From NCBI GenBank assembly GCA_013042765.1, contig JABDPP010000123.1:1-16023 (forward strand): DNA of 16,023 nt. Direction: 5' to 3'. This document shows, in pieces, positions 6,808 to 14,404 of the stretch (its first letter is position 1; each line of letters opens with the position of its first letter). The DNA comes from Litoreibacter sp. (GTDB lineage: Bacteria; Pseudomonadota; Alphaproteobacteria; Rhodobacterales; Rhodobacteraceae). Below the pieces are notes generated by a model, which worked only from the letters and a program-made list of their open reading frames with translations, did not search any database and had not been told where the DNA came from. A program made the position numbers and the translations under genes.

Positions 6808-7836
6808 ATGCCTGCGATGACAAATGCCGCGCCAACGATCCTTTCGACTGTCTCAAGCCAGTTCATCGACGACTGGTTGGCTGCGCTACGCACCCTCTGT
6901 TCGGATGCGCAAATGGCATCCCTCATGAAACGAGCGGGTTTAGTGGCGGATTACCGCAATCCTTGTGGTCGCGTCACGCTTGACCAGATCGTGCGTCTCT
7001 ACCAACTTGCGGCGATTGAGACCGGAGATGAAATGATGGGGCTATGGAGCCGGCCCATCCGGCCCCGTGCCTTGCAGCATCTGCTGACATCCGTGCGAGA
7101 GGCCACTTCCCTTCCGTCTGTGCTCTTTCGGTTCTCGACGTTTTGGAATTTGCTGCTCGACGACTATCAATTCGACCTGACCGACACCGATACTTCTCTT
7201 GTCCTGACCCTTAAAGAACAAGGAAACGCGCAGGTGCAGCGGTTCGGTCACATGCTGATCCTCAAGCTTGCACACGGATTGCTGTCTTGGGTTGCGGGGC
7301 ACGAGGTGCCGGTCAAGGGCGTTGAATTTGCCTTTGATCGCCCGGCATTTGACCAGGATTATGCTATTATCTTCCCGGCTCCCTTGCTGTTCGGTAGACC
7401 TGAAACCTCAATCTCATTCGATCCGCGCGTTCTGGGCCCGGTGGAGGCGCGGTCCACGTCCGATCTTGATCGTTTTCTGCAAAATGCGCCCCGTGACTGG
7501 ATTTTCACCAGCTCCCGTGAACATACCCGAGCGCTGCGGGTGCGCACCTATCTCAGCCAAACGAATTGGGACAGGGCAACCCTGACCAAGGCCGCCCGAG
7601 CAATGAACATGACCCCGCGCACCCTGAGCCGCAGGCTGGACGCCGAAGGCACATCCTTTCAGGCGATCAAGGACGCCTTGCGCCGGGACATGGCGATACG
7701 CGATCTGCAAACGGGGAGAAAGAGCATTGATGCCATCGCATTGGATGTCGGTTTCTCGTCGTCGGCCAATTTTCATCGGGCCTTCAAGAGATGGACGGGA
7801 AGTACGCCCAGCTCATACCACGCAACACGTGCATGA
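6808..7836 (+). CDS. AraC-family transcriptional regulator with Arabinose_bd-type N-terminal domain
   Basis: A 342-residue cytoplasmic regulator. Residues 20-220 match the Arabinose_bd-like (PF12625-type) domain found in OruR/ArgR-like AraC regulators: GRVTLDQIVRLYQLAAIETGD near the start, then a TLKEQG and FAFDRPAF pattern. The last 100 residues form the AraC/HTH_18 DNA-binding domain with two helix-turn-helix units, for example MTPRTLSRRLDAEGTSFQAI and the signature stretch IALDVGFSSSANFHRAFKRW, ending GSTPSSYH. Relatives usually control catabolic or amino-acid genes. The acyl-CoA dehydrogenase gene 177 bases downstream on the same strand is the obvious candidate target. The ATG at 6808 is preferred; ATG 6817 is an alternative. 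A 7-base inverted repeat upstream suggests self-control. Confidence 0.92.
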   Translation: MPAMTNAAPTILSTVSSQFIDDWLAALRTLCSDAQMASLMKRAGLVADYRNPCGRVTLDQIVRLYQLAAIETGDEMMGLWSRPIRPRALQHLLTSVREATSLPSVLFRFSTFWNLLLDDYQFDLTDTDTSLVLTLKEQGNAQVQRFGHMLILKLAHGLLSWVAGHEVPVKGVEFAFDRPAFDQDYAIIFPAPLLFGRPETSISFDPRVLGPVEARSTSDLDRFLQNAPRDWIFTSSREHTRALRVRTYLSQTNWDRATLTKAARAMNMTPRTLSRRLDAEGTSFQAIKDALRRDMAIRDLQTGRKSIDAIALDVGFSSSANFHRAFKRWTGSTPSSYHATRA

Positions 7837-8013
7837 TTTTGTGACTTTTAGACAAGAGCCTGTCATCCCATGAGATAGAAGACACTACGCTCGATCTCTA
7901 GATTGCTTCTGAATCAAACACTCTGGTTGAGAAAACGCACATCTGATCTCCTTTGGGGTGACCCATTGGGACTGGCCGTTAATGAAAGTAATGCGCGTTG
8001 AAAGGGATGCCTC

Positions 8014-9228
8014 ATGACGAAAGAACTCGCAGCAATTCTGCAAGCCGCCCGTGATCACGCCGAACAGGTGATCGTGCCCAATGTGGACGCATGGAACGCC
8101 GCGCGGCAGTGGCCGCGCGATGCGTCCGACAAAGCGGGTGCCGCAGGGCTGACCGGCCTTTATGCACCGGAAGACTTGGGCGGTCAGGGCCTGCCATTGT
8201 CCGACGGTATTCAGGTCTATGAACAACTGGGCATTGGTGATGGGGCCTATGCTTTTGCCCTATCCATGCATAACATTTGCACCTACGCAGGATGTGCGTA
8301 TGGAACGGCAGCGTTCAAGGCACAATGGGCGCGGGATCTCACATCGGGGCGTAAACTGGCGAACTTTGCGCTCACCGAACCGCAGTCCGGATCGGACCCA
8401 ATGACCATGTACACCCGCGCCACGATCAACGGCGACGGGACATGGACAATCAGCGGGTCAAAGGCTTGGGTCAGCCTTGCGACCGAAGCGGACATCTACT
8501 TCACCGTCGTCAAGACCAGCGATGCGCCCGGCCACAAGGATATGGCGATGATCGCCATTCCCGCCGACACGCCGGGGCTCAGCTTCGGTCCCCTGTATGA
8601 CACGCCGTCCTACAACTTCCTGCCCATGTCGGAGATGTACCTCGACGAGGTTGTGGTCAGCGAGGACAACATCATCCTGCCTGTGGGCCAGGGTCTGCAG
8701 GGCTCGCTTATGGCCATCGATATTGCGCGAGTGTCCATTGCTTCTGGCTGCTGCGGATTGATGCAAGCCGCGCTGGATACGGCGCTGTCCTATTCGAAGA
8801 ACCGCAAAATGTTCGGCGGCAAGAACCTTGATCTCGATGGTATCCAGTGGATGCTGGGCGAGATCGCAACGGAGCTCGAAGCTTCCCGACTTTTGTACAA
8901 AAGGGCTGCAGAGGCACTTGGCACTCCCGAAGGGCCCCTTATGGCGGCCCATGCGAAGCGCTTCGTTCCTGATGCTGCCGTTAAGGCTGCGAACACCTGC
9001 ACGCAGGTGCTGGGCGGCATGGGGTTGCTGCAACCTTACGGCCTGGACCGTTTGTCGCGTCTTGCGCAAATGCTGCGGATCGTGGACGGCACGACTGAAA
9101 TCAGCCGTGTCGTTATCGGGCGTGCGCTTCAAAGGCGCGCGGCTACGTTGCCCGATCTGCCGGTCCCAAAGGGCTTCGGGGAAACGACACCAACGTCCGG
9201 ACCTTCCACGGAACAAGACCAGGCCTGA
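8014..9228 (+). CDS. Acyl-CoA dehydrogenase family flavoprotein
   Basis: A 404-residue FAD enzyme that would oxidise an acyl-CoA at the alpha-beta bond and pass electrons to ETF. The N-terminal helical domain (1-110) is followed by the beta-domain signature [12 protein letters not shown] (118-129) and the C-terminal helical domain with [14 protein letters not shown] and [19 protein letters not shown]. The family signature near the end reads [11 protein letters not shown], so the position held by the catalytic Glu in most short- and medium-chain members (YEG) is Asp358. The alternative base position used by isovaleryl- and long-chain enzymes (E in LERLVLAGG) is Ala in IARVSIASG. The start has AAAGGGA about eight bases upstream. 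It follows the AraC-type regulator, suggesting an inducible catabolic step; the substrate is unknown. Confidence 0.92.
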   Translation: MTKELAAILQAARDHAEQVIVPNVDAWNAARQWPRDASDKAGAAGLTGLYAPEDLGGQGLPLSDGIQVYEQLGIGDGAYAFALSMHNICTYAGCAYGTAAFKAQWARDLTSGRKLANFALTEPQSGSDPMTMYTRATINGDGTWTISGSKAWVSLATEADIYFTVVKTSDAPGHKDMAMIAIPADTPGLSFGPLYDTPSYNFLPMSEMYLDEVVVSEDNIILPVGQGLQGSLMAIDIARVSIASGCCGLMQAALDTALSYSKNRKMFGGKNLDLDGIQWMLGEIATELEASRLLYKRAAEALGTPEGPLMAAHAKRFVPDAAVKAANTCTQVLGGMGLLQPYGLDRLSRLAQMLRIVDGTTEISRVVIGRALQRRAATLPDLPVPKGFGETTPTSGPSTEQDQA

Positions 9229-9494
9229 CCAAACGATTTAAATGCCTGGCTCTTTGGGTAGACCGACCAAACACCTTCTGAGGGTTTCTCGACTTGGCAG
9301 TCCTTGTTTGCGGCAAAGCGACAGCAAGATCCGCCCCGCAATCTGGACACCAGCGGCCTGAAACGAGCTACGGCACTGGACCAGGTTTGAATTGGGTTAA
9401 AAGCCGTCATCGGGGTTTTCAGAGCCCCCATGTTCGGTGCGAGTAGCCTCTGGCTAATTGCACCAAAAGACGTTGCCAGGTTTGGCGGTGGTTT

Positions 9495-9995
9495 CTAGAC
9501 TGCCTCGAAGCGAAGGCGTTTGACCTTGCTCATATCCGTGCCTTCAATGCGCAGCAGACTGGTCGGCCCGGTGCGTGTCGGTGCGTGCAGATCACCCTCT
9601 TCATAGACGTAGGCTTCACCGGGGCGAAGGCGATACGTCCGTGTCGCACGAACCTTTCCCGGGACCTCTTCGCTCGCCGGCGACAACAGCTCGAAATCCG
9701 TCATCTCGGTTTCGCCGCGCGCCTGTGCATAGATTGCCCAAGACGAGCCGTGATCATGCGGCGGAGAGGATTTCGGGCCGGGGTATTGGTGCGCCAGAAT
9801 ACAAAAACCAAGATCGGGATCGCGATACAACACGTCGCGTTCCCCGGTTGTCGGCGGGATCAACGCCTCGATATTGGCAGAGTCAGCAAGCAGTTCAGAC
9901 AGCAGTTCTGCCACCCTTGCTCGGCCCTCGGGGCCGGGGTTTGCGCCTAGAATATCGCTGCATTTACTGGCTAAATCAGACAGGATTTGTTCCAT
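9495..9995 (-). CDS. Cupin protein resembling cysteine/thiol dioxygenase
   Basis: A 166-residue single cupin. The first metal motif is PPHDHGSSWAIYAQARGETE (His80, His82, with Glu97), and the second is YEEGDLHAPTRTG (His137). The spacing of His80, His82 and His137 is close to the three-His iron site of mammalian cysteine dioxygenase (86, 88, 140), so a non-haem Fe(II) thiol dioxygenase or related activity is a reasonable inference, not proven. About 60 N-terminal residues form helices, as in the CDO family. The start at 9995 has a strong AAGGAG ribosome site seven bases away. It converges with the acyl-CoA dehydrogenase gene with 266 bases between, so both may serve degradation of a sulfur-containing acid, but they are not one operon. 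Confidence 0.75.
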   Translation of the reverse strand: MEQILSDLASKCSDILGANPGPEGRARVAELLSELLADSANIEALIPPTTGERDVLYRDPDLGFCILAHQYPGPKSSPPHDHGSSWAIYAQARGETEMTDFELLSPASEEVPGKVRATRTYRLRPGEAYVYEEGDLHAPTRTGPTSLLRIEGTDMSKVKRLRFEAV

Positions 9996-10403
9996 ATAAA
10001 AACTCCTTGAGACGAGTATTTTTGCAGTTCATCCCAAATGCAAGAGCTGTACCCGATTATGGGGTCAAGAGACTCCTACCGATGCGCTGGATTGATTCCG
10101 TTATTTGATGCGCCTCTTACGCACGTGAGAACAGAAACACGGTATATGTTTCTGGTGCGATTGTTCCGATCGCGAACAGCGGCCGACCCCTTTCCTTCTG
10201 TGCGCGGCAAATCGCGGAGTTCCCGGCGGTCGCTCGCGGCAGCCAATCGCACAGAGATTTCTCAAATCAAGCAGGGTTGGATTTACAACTATATACGTGC
10301 TGCAGTCTTTGCAGCCGCTTGAAGCATTCGTCAATTTGGGCCGGGTACAGCGCTCCTCGCCAATGACCGCTCGGGGGCCGGAGCTGCCATTGTGCTTATT
10401 ACT
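9996..10403. other. Intergenic region with one hairpin
   Basis: About 408 bases between the cupin gene start and the end of the small gene at 10404, both on the minus strand. No frame with a ribosome site or familiar sequence was found on either strand; the frames at 10038-10322 and 10101-10334 look random. It contains the hairpin at 10299-10315 and should hold the cupin promoter. Confidence 0.5.
10299..10315 (-). terminator. Short perfect hairpin downstream of the small minus-strand gene
   Basis: GCTGCA (10299-10304) and TGCAGC (10310-10315) pair around a 5-base loop, 89 bases past the stop of the gene ending at 10404. No T-run follows on the minus strand, so a terminator role is only possible. 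Confidence 0.25.
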
Positions 10404-10664
10404 TCAACGCATCGCACTTAGGTTTGCGATTAGCATGTCGCGTTTCTTGTCCATTTGCTTCTGGATTTTATGGGCCAGATCTGCTTCCGGACCGCAGCAG
10501 ATGACTGCTGTCTCTTTCATCTCGCGATGTGTGCGGCTCGAAGCGTCAAGGAGTGCCCGTTGGACGATTTCCAAGATCGCATCCTTCTGTTCGGTCGGAA
10601 GATCGTCGGGCAATGTCGTATCTAGTTCCTGCGTTACCCGCTTCGAAAGTTTCTCAAGGTTCAT
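10404..10664 (-). CDS. Small conserved-looking hypothetical helical protein
   Basis: An 86-residue protein with no known function that I can name. It begins MNLEKLSKRVTQEL; GGAG lies eight to nine bases before this ATG, which decides the start over a longer frame reaching 10727. The sequence is charged and helical: a segment with DLPTEQKDAILEIVQRALLD, then a basic stretch, then AVICCGPEADLAHKI with two adjacent Cys residues, and a terminal helix ending LIANLSAMR. There is no signal peptide or membrane segment, so it is probably cytoplasmic. The adjacent Cys pair could bind metal or be redox-active, but nothing else supports that. It stands alone, with gaps on both sides. Confidence 0.65.
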   Translation of the reverse strand: MNLEKLSKRVTQELDTTLPDDLPTEQKDAILEIVQRALLDASSRTHREMKETAVICCGPEADLAHKIQKQMDKKRDMLIANLSAMR

Positions 10665-10876
10665 CTGTTGGTCTCCGCTTGTTGCTGGCTCTGGAAGGTA
10701 TGAGCAGGGTCGCCAAGTCTCAGTCAATTGTTCATAGCCTGCCTAGGGAAATTCTCCAAATAAGCCTGCCTCAGGGACGCTGCGTTGATCCTGCGATGCG
10801 CACCAATTTCTCCTCTGGGCTCCTTCCAGCCGTTCGCTGCACCTTTCACCAATGATTGCTCAAGGTCCCTCAACAC

Positions 10877-11629
10877 TTACGTCGGAAGTTTTAGTTTCGA
10901 TCCGCGTTTGAGTTCCATTTGCTGTAGACCATTTGCCCAGTAAACGAGCCGTGCCTTGCCACGCCCGCCGACGGTTGCGATCCCATTGGAATATGTGATC
11001 CAGACACCCTCATCCAACCCAAGGCCAAGGAGACCGCGGTTGGCGCTGATTACCTCTTGAAGCCTGTACTCCCGATCGCGAGTATTCACGAGCTGATCCA
11101 ATACCACGTTTCTCCAGAACCCAAGGCCGCGTTGTGTTTTGACACTCCCCTTTCGGCCACCGGTGATCATCAGGCTCGACATCACTGCCGCACCGGCGCT
11201 GCTGCCCGCCATTACGACGCCGTTGGAATAGGCCACGTTCAACTCCTCCAAAACCCCAGGCACGCGCCCGATCGTTTCGACCTGTCTTCTTTGCGACCCG
11301 CCGGCAAACCAAATGGCATCCGCAGTTCTGATTTGACTTCGCGCGGCGCCGAATGAGCTCAGATTCAGAGCTTCGATATCAGAATAACCAAGCCCCCTCA
11401 GCCGGTCGATTTCTTCCCCAGCTTTTTTCGATGGGTTCTTTGAAGAGTAAGGCGCGAGCAGCAGTCGGAAGTTTTTACCTCCAGCCGCGTTCCGCAGATC
11501 GCGCAGAAAGCGTCGGTTCAAGTCGCGACCGCCATGGGCAACGAGGGTCGGGCCTTGCGCTTTCGCGGCTGCCGAACTGGTAATGAGGGGCGCGCATACC
11601 GCGCCGCATATGAATTCCCTTCTCAGCAT
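10877..11629 (-). CDS. Tat-exported S51/cyanophycinase-like protein
   Basis: A 250-residue protein beginning MLRREFICGAVCAPLITSSA, a twin-arginine-type signal (R3-R4-x-F-I) with a cut after about residue 24, so it should act in the periplasm. The mature part has the class I glutamine-amidotransferase-like fold of peptidase S51/CphB: strand TLVAHGG, segment AIWFAGGSQRRQ, nucleophile elbow MAGSSAGAAV with Ser144, then VVLDQLVNTRDREYRLQEV and LGLGLDEGVW. Enzymes of this family use Ser plus a His in a DQHF motif; here that motif reads DQLV, so Leu180 replaces the histidine. It may be inactive or use another residue. Start: GGGAGG lies before ATG 11629, whereas the TTG at 11653 lies upstream of that site. 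The substrate is unknown. Confidence 0.82.
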   Translation of the reverse strand: MLRREFICGAVCAPLITSSAAAKAQGPTLVAHGGRDLNRRFLRDLRNAAGGKNFRLLLAPYSSKNPSKKAGEEIDRLRGLGYSDIEALNLSSFGAARSQIRTADAIWFAGGSQRRQVETIGRVPGVLEELNVAYSNGVVMAGSSAGAAVMSSLMITGGRKGSVKTQRGLGFWRNVVLDQLVNTRDREYRLQEVISANRGLLGLGLDEGVWITYSNGIATVGGRGKARLVYWANGLQQMELKRGSKLKLPT

Positions 11630-11944
11630 CAATCGGCCTCCCTCAAAAATCAAAGCCTAAGGCGGCTGTCCTTGTCAAATGTCCCCATTCTCGGCGGTTG
11701 TTGTCTGGGCGAGATCTTTGGAGTTATGACCAGATCCGCGTCAATAATTTCGGTCTTAGGATCTGCGGAAATCATGCGTCCAGTCAAGCAGATCGCTTCA
11801 GACGTCGCTTGAGCCAGGTCAATGCGCGCAAGCGTGTGGGCTCTCATTATCGATCGCCAAGGGCTGGCACGAATTCTCGTCCAAAAGGAGGCTGCGTTCA
11901 GCGCGGGCTTAGTTCCCCGACCTTTGCGAAGCGAGGGATTGTCG

Positions 11945-12859
11945 ATGATACATGACTTTGATCCTGCGATCGTAACCACGCCATTCGGTTCGATCTACTG
12001 GTATGGCGCGGTCTACTCCTTCGGTTTTCTGGGAGTCTTGATATGGTTCTGGGCGCGCCGGCGGATCATCGGCTTGTCTGATCACGGTGTGTTCGCTTTG
12101 ACGATCCTCTTTGCGGTCGGCGTGATGCTGGGCGGTCGTGCCTTCGACATTCTCGTGTATGAGTTCGACTACTATCGCCAGCGCCCCATCGCCGTGCTCA
12201 ACTGGTGGGCGGGCGGAATGGCCTCTCACGGCGTGCTTCTGGGCGGCCTACTTGCAACCGCCCTGTTTGCCCGAATGCGCGGGTTGTCATTTCTGGGCCT
12301 GCTCGACGAGATCGTCGTTCCCGGTGTCTTCCTTCTCGCTGTCGGCAGGCTCGGAAACTTCATCGAAGGTGGTGTGGTAGGATCGGTCACCGATGTGCCT
12401 TGGGCATTCATTTATCCCGACCTGGACGGCGCGCGGCATCCCGTGGCGCTCTACGAGAGCGCGAAGAATTTCGTGATCCTGCCGATTTTGATCTGGGCAA
12501 TCCAGATCTGGCCGCCGGGGCGCGGTGTAGTCACGGGTTTGTTCGTCAGCCTCTATGCAGGTCTGCGTTTTGCAGTCGATCTGCTGCGCGATTACGAGGC
12601 CGCGTGGCTCGGCCTAGGCACCGGACAAGTCTTCAATCTTATCATGGCTTTGGCAGGCGTGATGATCCTCGTTCTGGCTTTGCGTAGCCGAAAACCCATT
12701 CACCCCAGCCGTCTGATCAGGCCGAAAAATGCCACGCGGCTCCAGTTCGTTTTGCTCTCGTTCCTAATTTTATACCCTCTTGGGATACCCACAAGCTGGA
12801 CCGCCGATAACATCATCCAGAAACGAGAGGATGTCCTCGAGACAAGCGTGAAGCCGTAA
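11945..12859 (+). CDS. lgt: Divergent prolipoprotein diacylglyceryl transferase (Lgt-like)
   Basis: A 304-residue inner-membrane protein of the Lgt family, which moves diacylglyceryl from phosphatidylglycerol to the lipobox Cys of prolipoproteins. Landmarks: SIYWYGAVYSFGF, WWAGGMASHGVLLGG (His95), VGRLGNFIEGG (Arg135, Asn138), HPVALYE (Glu171) and GLRFAVDLLRDYE (Arg208). These match the E. coli key residues His103, Arg143, Asn146, Glu202 and Arg239. Two positions differ: the E. coli Glu151 place is Gly143 (Glu sits two residues earlier, at 141), and Glu243 is replaced by Asp212. After the last usual helix there is an extra hydrophobic segment (QFVLLSFLILYPLGI) and a charged tail to residue 304. 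ATG 11945 has GAGGGA six bases upstream; the frame up to 11822 is rejected. It may be a second Lgt copy. Confidence 0.85.
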   Translation: MIHDFDPAIVTTPFGSIYWYGAVYSFGFLGVLIWFWARRRIIGLSDHGVFALTILFAVGVMLGGRAFDILVYEFDYYRQRPIAVLNWWAGGMASHGVLLGGLLATALFARMRGLSFLGLLDEIVVPGVFLLAVGRLGNFIEGGVVGSVTDVPWAFIYPDLDGARHPVALYESAKNFVILPILIWAIQIWPPGRGVVTGLFVSLYAGLRFAVDLLRDYEAAWLGLGTGQVFNLIMALAGVMILVLALRSRKPIHPSRLIRPKNATRLQFVLLSFLILYPLGIPTSWTADNIIQKREDVLETSVKP

Positions 12860-12908
12860 ACCTATTCAGGATCACAAGACATGCGCCAGGCCCCTGCCCG
12901 GATTTCTT

Positions 12909-13547
12909 TTAGTTGAGACGGCGGAGCTTGCCGCCGGCATACCAACCCGAATGGTCGATGCCATGATTGGCCATGCCCGGTCGGGTGAGAATGCCCACAG
13001 GCTCCATCCTACTTTCAATAACGCGCGCCGGATTTTCGCTCCACGACAGGAAGAACGTATCGCCTGCCTCGAAATATACCTGTGATGAATACTCGAGATT
13101 GTCATGGATCCACCACGCCAGCGACCGCCAGTCGGCGCCAGGCGCGAACCGGTCCGAGGCCTGCGGTAACGCGATGCAAATCCCGGCCTCCATCGCACCG
13201 CTCTCGCCGTTTTGATCCCAGATCAGGGTCTCCGCCTGCGCTGCCTCAGCCGCACAGCAATACTCGGTCGGATGGGCTTCGTGGAACTTTTCGCGAAACC
13301 CATGAACAAGGCGAGATCGATAGGCCGCGCGGATGGAGAGCTTGCCATATCGCTCCTGCAACGGCTCCAGCAGATCCTGACAGAGCCGCGCCGCCGCACG
13401 GATTGCGATATCCGGGTTCTCCGGAATGTTTGGCAGGCCATAGAACTCTGCGATGTCGCTGGCGAGGAAATCGCGCATGTGGAACGATTTCGAAAGTTGC
13501 ACCTGGTCTAATTCCTCGTGTGCAAGAATGGAGCGAGATAGCTGCAA
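12909..13547 (-). CDS. Hypothetical protein, weakly like a degraded M15 peptidase fold
   Basis: A 212-residue protein without signal peptide or membrane helix. It starts at a TTG: GAGGAG sits six bases upstream of it, and no ATG before residue 24 exists. Residues 38-80 (LPNIPENPDIAIRAAARLC, DLLEPLQERYGKLSIRAAYRS) resemble the N-terminal part of M15A D,D-peptidases, and the order of the later helices and strands (a WWIHDNLEYSSQVYFE segment) is also similar. However the zinc motif SxHxxGxAxD appears as a stretch around HPTEYCCAAEAAQ with no matching His/Asp pair, and the distal VHIS-type His is absent (FLSWSE). It is therefore either a non-catalytic relative or unrelated. It converges with the Lgt-like gene with 49 bases between. 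Gene reality is well supported; family is tentative. Confidence 0.6.
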   Translation of the reverse strand: MQLSRSILAHEELDQVQLSKSFHMRDFLASDIAEFYGLPNIPENPDIAIRAAARLCQDLLEPLQERYGKLSIRAAYRSRLVHGFREKFHEAHPTEYCCAAEAAQAETLIWDQNGESGAMEAGICIALPQASDRFAPGADWRSLAWWIHDNLEYSSQVYFEAGDTFFLSWSENPARVIESRMEPVGILTRPGMANHGIDHSGWYAGGKLRRLN

Positions 13548-13688
13548 GGGAAACTCCTCAAAAAAAATTGCTTAAGTGTCCGAAGGGCCCGGCAAAAAAG
13601 CCGACTTCAATCCAAAAGGTAGTGACAACAAGATTTCTAATTTCTTAATTTGATAATATCGAAACTATAGCTGACGTTTGAAAAATGT

Positions 13689-13706
13689 ATACGCTCTTTT
13701 GCGTAT
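13689..13706. promoter_or_regulatory. Inverted repeat in AT-rich promoter region
   Basis: ATACGC (13689-13694) and GCGTAT (13701-13706) around a 6-base spacer. It lies about 140 bases upstream of the TTG start at 13547, next to an AT-rich stretch (13620-13690) that includes TATTAT-like words on the minus strand. It may be an operator for that gene or for read-through from the lipoprotein gene. Confidence 0.35.
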
Positions 13707-13756
13707 CAACGCGCAACAGACTGTTCTTCGGGAACGCTAAGATCTTTCATTACGCC

Positions 13757-13778
13757 ACTTGAAAAAGACCGTTCAAGT
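13757..13778 (-). terminator. Hairpin at the end of the lipoprotein gene
   Basis: ACTTGAA (13757-13763) and TTCAAGT (13772-13778) are perfect 7-base inverted copies with an 8-base loop. The stem begins at the last base of the lipoprotein stop codon (minus strand). No U-run follows the stem, so termination would need Rho or another factor, or the hairpin protects the 3' end. Confidence 0.4.
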
Positions 13779-14053
13779 TACGGACACGGTCCGACACGGT
13801 AGGTGCCATCACCGCGGGCATAGGCGCATTCCTGCGTTGCCTGATTGCGAGCAACCATCGTTCCCACAGCGGCACCCGCAAGGGCCGAGATAATAATCCA
13901 GTCGTCATCAGCGTCGAGTGCCTTGGCAGTCAGGCCGCCCACAGCCGCGCCAGCCAGACCGCCGAAGATCACCTGTTCCTGCTCGGTCATGTTCTCGCAA
14001 CCGACAACGGTCAGGACCGCTAATCCGACCGCCGCTACTACGTTTTTTGACAT
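13778..14053 (-). CDS. Small glycine-zipper lipoprotein
   Basis: A 91-residue envelope lipoprotein. Residues 1-18 form a lipoprotein signal peptide with lipobox VVGC and lipidated Cys19; Glu20 follows, so the usual Asp+2 inner-membrane retention signal is absent and outer-membrane delivery is likely. The body has two Gly/Ala zipper segments, FGGLAGAAVGGLTAKAL and ALAGAAVGTMVA, split by the acidic linker DADDDW, as in small Gly-zipper 2TM proteins. A C-terminal piece with two Cys (ECAYARGDGTYRVGPCP) may form a disulfide. ATG 14053 is chosen because AAGGGG precedes it at six bases and the signal starts there; a frame to 14074 adds seven residues. An Lgt-like gene lies two genes away. Its precise role is unknown. 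Confidence 0.85.
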   Translation of the reverse strand: MSKNVVAAVGLAVLTVVGCENMTEQEQVIFGGLAGAAVGGLTAKALDADDDWIIISALAGAAVGTMVARNQATQECAYARGDGTYRVGPCP

Positions 14054-14308
14054 GTCATGCCCCTTCGAACTCACGTTGAGGAAAATTTTCAGGTTTTTTT
14101 TAGCCGACGCCGGGCGACCTTTCGTTGATGGCGGTCAATTGTTCTTGCGGGAAACTCCGTTTGAGCGGTCTTCCCATCGCGTTGCCTAAAGAACACAAGA
14201 AAACCCGCCTAGCCGCCCCATGCTGCAGACGTGAAGTGACAGAAATGCTGTAGTTTGAGTAGGCTATCGGCAAACAAGAGGTCGTTGGTCGCCGGTTGTT
14301 CCGGTTTG

Positions 14309-14331
14309 TGTCGCGACAGGTTTGAACGTTC
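14309..14331. promoter_or_regulatory. Two adjacent palindromes upstream of the ATP-grasp gene
   Basis: TGTCGCGACA (14309-14318) is a perfect 10-base palindrome and GAACGTTC (14324-14331) a perfect 8-base palindrome, five bases apart. They lie 74-96 bases before the ATG at 14405, where a regulator site would be expected. No regulator can be named. Confidence 0.4.
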
Positions 14332-14397
14332 GAGGAATCTAATACTCCAGATTTAAGGCGTCGCACGAGGCAACGTCACACACGACAGGTATGAAGG
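14314..14397 (+). repeat. Direct repeat pair in the ATP-grasp promoter region
   Basis: CGACAGGTTTGAACG (14314-14328) and CGACAGGTATGAAGG (14383-14397) agree at 13 of 15 positions in the same orientation, 69 bases apart. The second copy covers the ribosome-site position (AAGG) of the gene at 14405. This could be a two-site operator or chance. Confidence 0.35.
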
Positions 14398-14404
14398 CGG
14401 GACC

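Larger units (their letters stand above)
14054..14404. other. Divergent promoter region
   Basis: About 350 bases between the lipoprotein gene (minus) and the ATP-grasp gene (plus). It holds a run of Ts at about 14095-14101, the palindromes at 14309-14331 and a 15-base direct repeat. The minus-strand frame 14100-14366 has no ribosome site or familiar sequence and is not called. Confidence 0.5.

Noticed and set aside
8458..9216. 252-codon minus-strand frame
   Set aside because: Shadow of the acyl-CoA dehydrogenase gene, rich in Arg/His/Gln as expected for an antisense frame.
9129..9431. 100-codon minus-strand frame, considered as a decayed transposase piece
   Set aside because: It has no recognisable transposase motif, no terminal inverted repeats and overlaps the dehydrogenase end; nothing supports a mobile element.
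12205..12687. 160-codon plus-strand frame inside the Lgt-like gene
   Set aside because: Arg-rich out-of-frame shadow of the membrane protein, which shows clear Lgt motifs.
13575..13610. Possible GGGCCC-centred hairpin near the TTG start
   Set aside because: Only a 6-base palindrome with poor flanking pairing; not distinct from chance.
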